Assembly (NCBI GenBank): GCA_944381515.1
Contig: CALWLM010000158.1
Coordinates: 1-40,957, forward strand
Reading direction: 5' to 3'
Source of the DNA: an uncultured Lachnospiraceae bacterium
GTDB taxonomy: Bacteria > Bacillota > Clostridia > Lachnospirales > Lachnospiraceae
Length of the DNA stretch: 40,957 nt
In this document: piece after piece, positions 23,308 through 30,307 of the stretch
Numbering within the stretch: position 1 is the stretch's first letter
How the letters are laid out: every line of letters begins with the position of its first letter
Notes under the pieces: model-generated
Databases searched by the model: none
Told to the model about the DNA's origin: nothing
What the model saw: the letters and a program-made list of their open reading frames with translations, nothing else
Program-made: the position numbers and the translations under genes

Positions 23308-24329
23308 TGCCGCCCCCTTCCATCCAAAACCGTCTCAAGGACCACTCCATGGGCAATACCGGGGATACTTTTGCCCTCATTGAAGCTGGTGCTGGAGAGC
23401 AGGGCTCCTGTGGGCACAAACAGCACTCTCTGCCACTCTCCCGTCTGAATCCTGGGCAGAATATCCGCACACAGAGTCACCGCCGAGCAGCCGCAGCCGC
23501 TCCCTCCCGCATGGGTATCCTGACTTTCAGCGTCAAAGATCTCTATGCCGCAGTCCATATGGCGGCCGGAAATATCGTATCCCTTATTTCGGAGAAAATC
23601 AATCAGGATCTCCCGGCCGATCGTCCCCAGATCTCCCGTAATAATCTGGTCATAATCCTCCGGCCTGCGGTCAAAATCCTGGAAATTGCGCAGAATCGTA
23701 TCTGCCGCAGCCGGCGCCATTGCGGCCCCCATATTCATGGAGTCCTTGTGGCCCATGTCCACAATCTTGCCCGGCGTCATACCGGAAACCGCCGCGATAC
23801 CGCCCTTTTGCCCCAGAGCCACCGCGCCGCAGCCGGTAACGGTCCAGGTCGCCGAGTAGGGCCGCTGATTGCCGTATTCCAGCGGAAAGCGAAACTGCTT
23901 CTCCGCGCTGGCAAAATGGCTGGAAGCCAGCGCCAAAGTGTAATCTGCATTGCCGGCATCCACAAAGGAAGCTGCCAGACCGATTGCCTCGCCCATGGTT
24001 GAACAGGCTCCATAGAGCCCCATGACCGGAATCTCCAGATCCACCGTACCAAAGGAAGTAGCAATGAGCTGCCCCAGAAGGTCGCCTGCAAACAGATACC
24101 GTATCTGGGTGCGGGTAAGTCCCGCCTTTTCCAGCACCTTTTCTGCCGTTCGCTTCTGGAGAGCGCTCTCGGCCCCCTCCCAGTCCTCGGCCCCAAACAT
24201 GGGGTCCTTCTCGATCTCATCAAATTTTTCTCCCAACGGCCCCTGGCCTTCCTTCTCTCCCACTACCGAGGCCGCCTCCAGTATCCGGGGCAGGTTCTCG
24301 AAACGGATACTCTGTTTTCCCTGCTGCAT
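23304..24329 (-). CDS. spoVAD: Stage V sporulation protein AD
   Basis: This 341-residue protein has the thiolase-like fold of SpoVAD, which binds dipicolinic acid. Recognisable stretches are LFAGDLLGQLIATSF, YGACSTMGEA, ALASSHFASAEKQFRFP, TGCGAVALG and HAGGSGCGCSA. It acts with other SpoVA proteins in dipicolinate transport into the spore. In most genomes spoVAC lies just upstream; here the upstream neighbour is metH, so spoVAC must be elsewhere or absent. GGAAAGGTGAT lies before the ATG. Confidence 0.94.
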   Translation of the reverse strand: MQQGKQSIRFENLPRILEAASVVGEKEGQGPLGEKFDEIEKDPMFGAEDWEGAESALQKRTAEKVLEKAGLTRTQIRYLFAGDLLGQLIATSFGTVDLEIPVMGLYGACSTMGEAIGLAASFVDAGNADYTLALASSHFASAEKQFRFPLEYGNQRPYSATWTVTGCGAVALGQKGGIAAVSGMTPGKIVDMGHKDSMNMGAAMAPAAADTILRNFQDFDRRPEDYDQIITGDLGTIGREILIDFLRNKGYDISGRHMDCGIEIFDAESQDTHAGGSGCGCSAVTLCADILPRIQTGEWQRVLFVPTGALLSSTSFNEGKSIPGIAHGVVLETVLDGRGRQ

Positions 24330-24454
24330 CTTTGTTCATCACCTTTCCCGCCGCCAGGGCGTTTTCTTGCACATCGTCTGCAAAAGTTTTTATCCTTATA
24401 CGTTCGGCATCAAAATAAGAGCAGAAGTATCCACCTGATAAATACTCCTGCCCT

Positions 24455-24483
24455 TACTATGTGCAAAAAATGTATTCTTATTC
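24455..24483 (-). promoter_or_regulatory. Sigma-G-like forespore promoter of spoVAD-spoVAE
   Basis: On the minus strand GAATA (24483-24479), a 17-nt spacer and CATAGTA (24461-24455) match the sigma-G pattern (GnATA and CATnnTA). It lies just after the metH stop, about 120 nt before spoVAD, in a gap with no other gene. No sigma-A boxes are seen there. Confidence 0.55.
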
Positions 24484-24495
24484 TATTGCGTTTCT

Positions 24496-27015
24496 TTAAA
24501 GCAGGCCTTCCTGGGACAGCTGCTCCGCAAAACGGACCGATGCCATCGCGTCCGGACCATAGAAATCCGCCCCTATGGACCGGGCATAATCCCGATTCAG
24601 CACAGCTCCGCCTACCATAACCTTGACCTGAGGCAGCTGTTTTTTAAGCAGGGCAATGGTCTCCTCCATGTAGACCACTGTGGTCGTCATCAGGGCGCTT
24701 AACCCCACCAGGCGGGCCTGCGTATCCCGGGCCGCATCCACCACCGCCTGGGGCTCCACATCCTTTCCCAGGTCGATGATATCATAACCGTAATTCTGAA
24801 GCAGGGCTTTGACAATATTCTTACCGATATCGTGGATATCGCCTTTTACCGTAGCCAGGACAATCCGCCCCTTTTTCACCTGCTGTCCGCCGGTTTTCTC
24901 CATCTGCTGACGAATTACCTCAAAGCAGGCTCCCGCCGCATCGGCGCTCATTAATAGCTGCGGCAGAAACAAAGTCCCCGCCTCAAAGCCCTTTCCTACC
25001 GCATCCAGGGCGGGAATCAGCTGACCGTCTATGATTTCCAGAGGGCTCAGCTGCTCCAGGAGCCGGCCGGTAAGAGATCGGGCCGGACCGGCCAGTCCCG
25101 TCTCAATGGCTTTTCGCAGTTCGGTCTGAGGGCCGCCTTCTGCGATTTGCCCTGCCGCCGGCGCGGCAGCCTGTCCTCTCTCCTGGCCGTCTGTATCGCT
25201 TGGAGCCTTTGCGTCCTGCCCGGACGGCTGTATCCCTGCCGGCGGTACCGGGAAGGCCGCTGTTTTCCTTCCGCTGTTGCGTGCGATATAGTCTGCGCAG
25301 TTGGCGTCCAGGCCATAGAGAGCGCGGTATGAGTCATAGGCGTCCCGCATGGCCCCGCTGCCCGGATTGATGATCCCGCAGCTGAGACCGGCTGCCAGAG
25401 CCATGGCAAAAAAGGAAGAATTAATCACCTCTCTGGCCGGAAGGCCAAAGGAGATATTGGAGACGCCCAGCACCGTTGCCACCTGAAGCTCCTGGCGCAG
25501 GCGGCGGATCGTCTCCAGAGTCACTGCCGCGCTGCCCGCCTGAGCGCTGACCGTCAGAGCCAGAGCGTCGATTACGATATCCTCCCGCCCGATACCATAG
25601 GTTTGGGCCGTATCGATAATCCTGCGGGCTATCCGCAGCCGGCCGTCCACATCGTCGGGAATCCCGTCCTCATCCAGACACAGTCCCACAACCACGCCCC
25701 CGTAGCGCTTCACCAGCGGAAAAACAGCTTCCATCGACTCCTTCTTGCCATTCACCGAATTAATCATGGCCTTTCCGTTGTAAGTCTGCAGAGCCCTCTC
25801 CATTGCCGCAGCGTCGCTTGTATCGATCTGCAGCGGCAGCTCAGTCACCGCCTGAAGAGCCGGAATCAGTCCGGCAAAGGTCTCAGCCTCGCAAAGACCA
25901 GGCAGACCCACATTGACATCCAGAATATGAGCCCCATCCTCCTGCTCTTTTACCGCCTCCCGCAGAATACGGTCCGTATCCCCGGAAAGCAGAGCCTCTT
26001 TCAGCCATTTTTTCCCGGTTGGATTGATCCGCTCCCCGATAATCACCGGGTCTTCTCCGATCTCGATCCAGCGGGAGCCGGAGGTGACTACCGTTCTTTT
26101 TTTTACGGTTCGGCGGACCGGAACCATTTTATGCAGCCTGTCCGTAAGCGCCCGGATATGCTCCGGCGTTGTTCCGCAGCAGCCTCCCAGCACCCAGGCT
26201 CCGGCCCGGGCAATCCGCTCCATGACGCCGGCAAACTCCTCCGGCCCCACGTCATAGACCGTCCTCCCGTTTTCCGAGCGGGGCAGGCCCGCATTGGGAT
26301 TTACAATCACGGGCAGATCGGTAAAGGCCAGAAGCTTGCCGGCCAGCCCCTCCATCTGATGAGGACCCAGGCCGCAGTTTAGGCCGATGGCATCGGCTCC
26401 CAGTCCTGCCAAAAGCGCAGCCGTCCCTTCCACCTCGCCGCCGGTAAGCAGCCGTCCGCCTTCATCAAAGGTCATGGTCACAAATACCGGAAGGGAGGTG
26501 TTTTCCTTCGCCGCCAGCACCGCAGCCTTCACCTCATAGGAGTCGCTCATGGTCTCAATGGTGATCAGGTCTGCTCCCGCCTTTTCCCCGCATACCGCCA
26601 TCCGGCGGAACCATTCATAAGCCTCCTCAAAACTCAGATCCCCATAGGGCTTCATCAGCCGTCCGCTGGGCCCAATATCCAGAGATACAAACAGAGGACG
26701 GTCTGCTCCCTGTCTCTGCCGGTACAGGCGAACCGCCTCTCTGGCATTTTCCACGCCGGCCTGTATCAGTTCCTCCGGCTCCCAGCCGCTGCCTGCCAGC
26801 TTCCCTGGATTCGCCCCAAAGGTGTTGGTCAGCAGGATATTGCAGCCCGCCTCCAGAAAACTCTCGTGCATCTGCACCATCTCCCGGCGGCAGGTGAGAT
26901 TGCAGCTCTCCGGCAGTTCTCCCGCCGCCAGTCCGTGTGATTGCAGATAAGTACCCGTCCCGCCGTCATAAAACAGGAGTTCCCTGCCCAGATAATCTCG
27001 TATGTCTGTCGTCAT
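24496..27015 (-). CDS. metH: Cobalamin-dependent methionine synthase without reactivation domain
   Basis: This 839-residue enzyme transfers the methyl group of methyl-THF through cobalamin to homocysteine. The homocysteine domain (about 1-295) has the zinc cysteines C214 (GLNCG) and C279/C280 (GGCCG). A pterin-binding domain spans about 320-570, with GERINPTGKK and LDVNVG. A long Pro/Ala/Gly/Gln-rich linker lies at about 583-632. The cobalamin-binding part follows, with GDIHDIGKN and the cobalt ligand H728. The C-terminal SAM-binding reactivation domain of E. coli MetH is absent and is supplied by the neighbouring gene. It lies 14 nt after that gene. Confidence 0.95.
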   Translation of the reverse strand: MTTDIRDYLGRELLFYDGGTGTYLQSHGLAAGELPESCNLTCRREMVQMHESFLEAGCNILLTNTFGANPGKLAGSGWEPEELIQAGVENAREAVRLYRQRQGADRPLFVSLDIGPSGRLMKPYGDLSFEEAYEWFRRMAVCGEKAGADLITIETMSDSYEVKAAVLAAKENTSLPVFVTMTFDEGGRLLTGGEVEGTAALLAGLGADAIGLNCGLGPHQMEGLAGKLLAFTDLPVIVNPNAGLPRSENGRTVYDVGPEEFAGVMERIARAGAWVLGGCCGTTPEHIRALTDRLHKMVPVRRTVKKRTVVTSGSRWIEIGEDPVIIGERINPTGKKWLKEALLSGDTDRILREAVKEQEDGAHILDVNVGLPGLCEAETFAGLIPALQAVTELPLQIDTSDAAAMERALQTYNGKAMINSVNGKKESMEAVFPLVKRYGGVVVGLCLDEDGIPDDVDGRLRIARRIIDTAQTYGIGREDIVIDALALTVSAQAGSAAVTLETIRRLRQELQVATVLGVSNISFGLPAREVINSSFFAMALAAGLSCGIINPGSGAMRDAYDSYRALYGLDANCADYIARNSGRKTAAFPVPPAGIQPSGQDAKAPSDTDGQERGQAAAPAAGQIAEGGPQTELRKAIETGLAGPARSLTGRLLEQLSPLEIIDGQLIPALDAVGKGFEAGTLFLPQLLMSADAAGACFEVIRQQMEKTGGQQVKKGRIVLATVKGDIHDIGKNIVKALLQNYGYDIIDLGKDVEPQAVVDAARDTQARLVGLSALMTTTVVYMEETIALLKKQLPQVKVMVGGAVLNRDYARSIGADFYGPDAMASVRFAEQLSQEGLL

Positions 27016-27029
27016 AGTTTCATCCTCAT

Positions 27030-27710
27030 CTATCCGTCATTATTTCCGGTTTCTTGTGCCGGGGCAAAGCCCACCACCGCCGTCACCGTCTTGGTTGGCG
27101 TCAGCATACCGCCCGCAGTCAGACCGGCTCCAATCCTCTTGGGAAGCTCCAGGACTCTCACCAGCTCCGGCTGATACTCCAAAGTAAAATCGCCAAACCC
27201 CGGACTGAAACGGGGCCGAATCCTCTCTCCCCGCCCCAGAGCCAGTCTGGAAAGCTCCCCGCATACCTCATCGCAGACCACCTCCAGCGCCTCAGCGGCA
27301 CAGGCGTCTGTGATGGCCGCCCGGCCCACCGTCGCCAGACTCAGGCGGTAGATCAGACGGTCTGTTTCCATTCCCAGGGTAGCGCCGAACAGAGCAGCCG
27401 ACGTGCAGCCGCGCAGATTACGCCCCAAATCCCTGCTGACAATTTCCATGGGGCCCAGACGAATCAAAGCTTTACTCCCAGAATCGGTCTCTGCCCGACC
27501 GCCGGTCTCTGCCACTTTTTCCTCCATCGAAAGGGGGAAAATCTGATAATAGCTGTGCACCCGCATCTGCCCTAGAAGCTCGGCCAGCTGCTCTTCCACC
27601 GCCGCCTGCAGGACTTCCCCTGCATCCTGCTCCTTCATCCCCAGATAACGGTATATCTCACGGCGGCGTATTTTCTCCCGCAGCCTCTCCGCATCCACAG
27701 GCACGTTCAC
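27030..27710 (-). CDS. Stand-alone methionine synthase reactivation-domain protein
   Basis: This 226-residue protein corresponds to the C-terminal activation domain of MetH, which binds SAM and remethylates cob(II)alamin. The run RFSPGFGDFTLEYQ then KRIGAGLTAGGMLTPTKTVTAVVG is the family core. It also resembles the first half in EIYRYLGM and SYYQIFPL. The start is GTG and overlaps the metF stop as GTGA. The order metF, reactivation protein, metH forms a complete one-carbon to methionine module. Reductant supply is not encoded here. Confidence 0.9.
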   Translation of the reverse strand: MNVPVDAERLREKIRRREIYRYLGMKEQDAGEVLQAAVEEQLAELLGQMRVHSYYQIFPLSMEEKVAETGGRAETDSGSKALIRLGPMEIVSRDLGRNLRGCTSAALFGATLGMETDRLIYRLSLATVGRAAITDACAAEALEVVCDEVCGELSRLALGRGERIRPRFSPGFGDFTLEYQPELVRVLELPKRIGAGLTAGGMLTPTKTVTAVVGFAPAQETGNNDG

Positions 27711-28594
27711 CTTTTGCCTCCATCGCGGGGCGTCACGACGCCCTTTAGGCTTTCCATCAGTCTGGCCGCCACCTCCGGACGGTTCATCGTATAGACGTGA
27801 ATGCCGTCCACACCGGAAGCCAGCAGGTCAATGATCTGCTCCGCCGCATAAACGATGCCGGCCTGCATCATAGCCTCCGGCTGATCGGCAAACCGTCCGA
27901 CCATACGCGACAAACGCTCCGGCAGCCTGGCTCCGGACAGACTGTCGATGCGTTTAAGCTGCGATGCGCTGGTCAGCGGCATGATGCCGGCAAACACCGG
28001 CACATTGATTCCCTTCCCACGCAGACGGTACAGATACTCCCGAAACAGATCGTTGTCATAAAACATCTGCGTTGTCAAAAAGTCGCAGCCGCAGTCCACC
28101 TTTTCTTTCAGATAACAGATATCCGTCTCCAGATCCGGAGACTCCGGATGTCCCTCCGGATAACAGGCCGCCCCGATGCAGAAATCCCCCAGGGAACGGA
28201 TCTCGGTGATCAGCTCGCTAGCGTGGGCATACCTCTCCGGAGAAGGATAATCCATACCCGCAGGCACGTCGCCCCGCAGGGCCAGCACGTTCTCGATACC
28301 CGCCTCCCGCATCTCCACCGCAATCGCTTTCACCTGCTCCTTATCGGTGGCCACGCAGGTCAGATGCGCAATGGAGGGAATACCCAGGTAATCCTGAAGG
28401 GCGGAGGCAATCTTAACGGTATTCGCCTTGGTTCCGCCGGCCGCTCCGTAGGTCACGCTCATAAAATCCGGCTCCTGCACCGCCATTCTGGCGGCTGCCG
28501 CCATCACCTGTCCCAAAGACATTCTCGCATTGGGCGGAAATATTTCAAAAGACACCGTCGGTCTTTTTTTCTCTAATATATCTTTAATTTTCAT
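27707..28594 (-). CDS. metF: 5,10-methylenetetrahydrofolate reductase
   Basis: This 295-residue TIM-barrel flavoprotein reduces methylene-THF to methyl-THF, the substrate of MetH. It begins SFEIFPP, with MSVTYGAAGG, HLTCV, NVLALRGD, IGAACYPEGHPE and FLTTQMFYDN in the family order. AAGGAGG precedes the ATG. It heads the metF-reactivation-metH operon, driven by the promoter at 28623-28651. No SAM riboswitch is visible in the short leader. Confidence 0.96.
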   Translation of the reverse strand: MKIKDILEKKRPTVSFEIFPPNARMSLGQVMAAAARMAVQEPDFMSVTYGAAGGTKANTVKIASALQDYLGIPSIAHLTCVATDKEQVKAIAVEMREAGIENVLALRGDVPAGMDYPSPERYAHASELITEIRSLGDFCIGAACYPEGHPESPDLETDICYLKEKVDCGCDFLTTQMFYDNDLFREYLYRLRGKGINVPVFAGIMPLTSASQLKRIDSLSGARLPERLSRMVGRFADQPEAMMQAGIVYAAEQIIDLLASGVDGIHVYTMNRPEVAARLMESLKGVVTPRDGGKR

Positions 28595-28622
28595 GCCAAA
28601 TCCTCCTTATCCGAATAACACT

Positions 28623-28651
28623 ATTTTAGGCATTTCCAGCCCGGCCGTCAA
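28623..28651 (-). promoter_or_regulatory. Sigma-A promoter of the met operon
   Basis: On the minus strand TTGACG (28651-28646), a 17-nt spacer and TAAAAT (28628-28623) form a strong promoter. The start of transcription would be near 28616, leaving a leader of only about 20 nt, too short for a riboswitch. Confidence 0.75.
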
Positions 28652-28788
28652 CTGCCAATGCAGTTTTATCTTTTTCTCCCCTTTTTTCTTCCCTGCGTTT
28701 CCAATTCGTGATAAACTGATTGAAACAGCTGTCCTCCGCAGCCTTACTGCCTGGACAGCCTAGGACATCATCAGAAAGGACAGGCAAA

Positions 28789-29664
28789 ATGCAGACCTTC
28801 AATCCAAATCATCATTTTAATCCTCCCTTTAAGGCTTCCGCAGATATCCGCTCCGAAAATGACTCCAGCGTCCCTTTGGACGCGCTGTCGGCGGAAGGAA
28901 TCTGCCCTTATCTTAAACCGGAATATTCCTTCCTGACACTGGAGGTCTATCCGGAGGTAAGCTCCACCAATACCCTTCTTCGTGAACGGGCCGCAGCCGG
29001 AGCGCCGGAAGGCTCCGTGATTCTTGCCTCGGCCCAGACTGCGGGCCGCGGCCGAATCGGTCATCGATTCTATTCTCCCGCCGGCACAGGTATCTATATG
29101 AGCCTGCTTCTGCGCCCGACGGACCGTCCCGCCGGACAGGCTGAGCGAATTACCACCATGGCGGCAGCGGCGGCCTGCCAAGCCATAGAGGAGGTATCCG
29201 GCTGCACCCCCGGCATCAAATGGGTCAACGACATCTTCCTGGACGGCCGCAAAATCGCCGGCATCCTGACCGAAGGCTCTCTGAATTCACAGACCGGCTG
29301 CCTGGATTATGCCGTCCTGGGCATTGGAATCAATGTCTATCCGCCGTCAGAAGGCTTTCCCCAGGAGCTTAGGGCCATTGCGGGATCTATTTTTTCACAG
29401 CAGCAAAAAGGGGGCAAAAACCGCCTGGCTGCCGCCTTTTTAAATCATTTCATGGATTACTACAAAATGACGGACAGCGATCTTTATCAGGAGATATACC
29501 GCAGCCGCAGCCTGGCTCTGGGACGGCAGATCAAAGTAATAACGCCCGAAGGAGAAAAAGAAGCTCTCGCTCTGGATATTGACGCCGACTGCCATCTCAT
29601 TGTCCGCTACGAAGACGGCAGTACCGCCTCCCTGACCTCCGGCGAGATCAGCATCCGTTTATAA
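28789..29664 (+). CDS. birA: Biotin--[acetyl-CoA-carboxylase] ligase
   Basis: This 291-residue enzyme activates biotin as biotinyl-AMP and attaches it to carboxylase carrier proteins. The BirA core has SSTNTLLRE, the biotinyl-AMP loop GRGRIGH (86-92), KWVNDIFLDGRKIAGIL and GIGIN, and a small C-terminal SH3-like domain. About 50 residues precede the core, with no recognisable DNA-binding helix-turn-helix, so it is probably not a repressor. The ATG at 28789 has AAAGGA nearby; the frame is open 23 codons earlier. It diverges from metF. Confidence 0.9.
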   Translation: MQTFNPNHHFNPPFKASADIRSENDSSVPLDALSAEGICPYLKPEYSFLTLEVYPEVSSTNTLLRERAAAGAPEGSVILASAQTAGRGRIGHRFYSPAGTGIYMSLLLRPTDRPAGQAERITTMAAAAACQAIEEVSGCTPGIKWVNDIFLDGRKIAGILTEGSLNSQTGCLDYAVLGIGINVYPPSEGFPQELRAIAGSIFSQQQKGGKNRLAAAFLNHFMDYYKMTDSDLYQEIYRSRSLALGRQIKVITPEGEKEALALDIDADCHLIVRYEDGSTASLTSGEISIRL

Positions 29665-29696
29665 TTCCTCCTCTCGCCTCAGGTCTTCAAAACCTA

Positions 29697-29763
29697 TTGA
29701 CATTCTATGTTAAAGTGATTATAATGGCTTAAAGTAATTTTATGAACTTAAAGTTACTTTAAG
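29697..29763 (+). promoter_or_regulatory. Consensus promoter and probable MerR operator
   Basis: TTGACA (29697-29702) and TATAAT (29720-29725) are exactly 17 nt apart, a perfect sigma-A promoter. A dyad CTTAAAGT-t-ACTTTAAG (29747-29763) lies just downstream, and a further CTTAAAGT copy starts at 29728. Such palindromes are typical MerR operators. Here the site follows the promoter and does not lie between its boxes, which fits autorepression by the MerR gene that follows. Confidence 0.65.
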
Positions 29764-29770
29764 CCTTTTT
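29726..29770 (+). terminator. Intrinsic terminator of birA overlapping the MerR promoter
   Basis: GGCTTAAAGTAA (29726-29737) pairs perfectly with TTACTTTAAGCC (29754-29765) and is followed by TTTTTAATTT. Transcripts arriving from birA should end here. RNA from the promoter at 29697 would start inside the left arm and so could not form the full stem. Confidence 0.75.
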
Positions 29771-29809
29771 AATTTACAAAACCCATTCGGATGTTAAGGA
29801 AGTGATGAA

Positions 29810-30262
29810 ATGTTTTACACAGTAGGCGAAATGGCGCAGTTGCTGGGAATCGCAGCCTCTACCCTGCGCTACTATGACCAGGAGGGTCTGCTCCCATTTG
29901 TAGAGCGGTCCCAGGGCGGGATTCGCATGTTCACGGAGGACGATCTTGAACCGCTGATGCTGATTGGATGTTTAAAGAAATCGGGCCTGTCTATCAAGGA
30001 GATCCGGGCCTTCATCCATTTGGTACAGCTGGGCGACGCCTCTTTAGAAGAGCGTCTGGAGCTGCTGCGCCGCCGCAGGGAGGCCGTCAGGCAGCAGATC
30101 GCCGATCTTCAGGAAACCCTCTCCTTGCTGGAATACAAATGCTGGTATTATGAGACCGCCTGTCAGGCCGGCACCGAGGATGTTGTCCGCAGCCTTCTGT
30201 GCAGCGAGGTTCCGCCCCAGTGGCGAACCCTGTTGGAAAAGCTGCATCCGGATTCCGAATGA
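29810..30262 (+). CDS. MerR-family transcriptional regulator
   Basis: This 150-residue protein has the MerR winged helix-turn-helix at 1-70 (YTVGEMAQLLGIAASTLRYYD, LPFVERSQGGIRMF, LSIKEIRAFI), then a coiled coil (about 78-115) and a short C-terminal region with two cysteines (C119, C126). The signal it senses is unknown. It lies 45 nt before a Lon-type protease gene with no promoter between, so it may control that gene and itself. The resemblance to heat-shock regulators such as HspR is too weak to claim. Confidence 0.9.
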   Translation: MFYTVGEMAQLLGIAASTLRYYDQEGLLPFVERSQGGIRMFTEDDLEPLMLIGCLKKSGLSIKEIRAFIHLVQLGDASLEERLELLRRRREAVRQQIADLQETLSLLEYKCWYYETACQAGTEDVVRSLLCSEVPPQWRTLLEKLHPDSE

Positions 30263-30307
30263 GGCAAAACCTATAGTCCGTTCCATTTTAATGCGAGGTG
30301 ATATCAT

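Noticed and set aside
28595..28651. SAM riboswitch or T-box before metF
   Set aside because: The promoter leaves only about 20 nt of leader and no aptamer blocks are visible.
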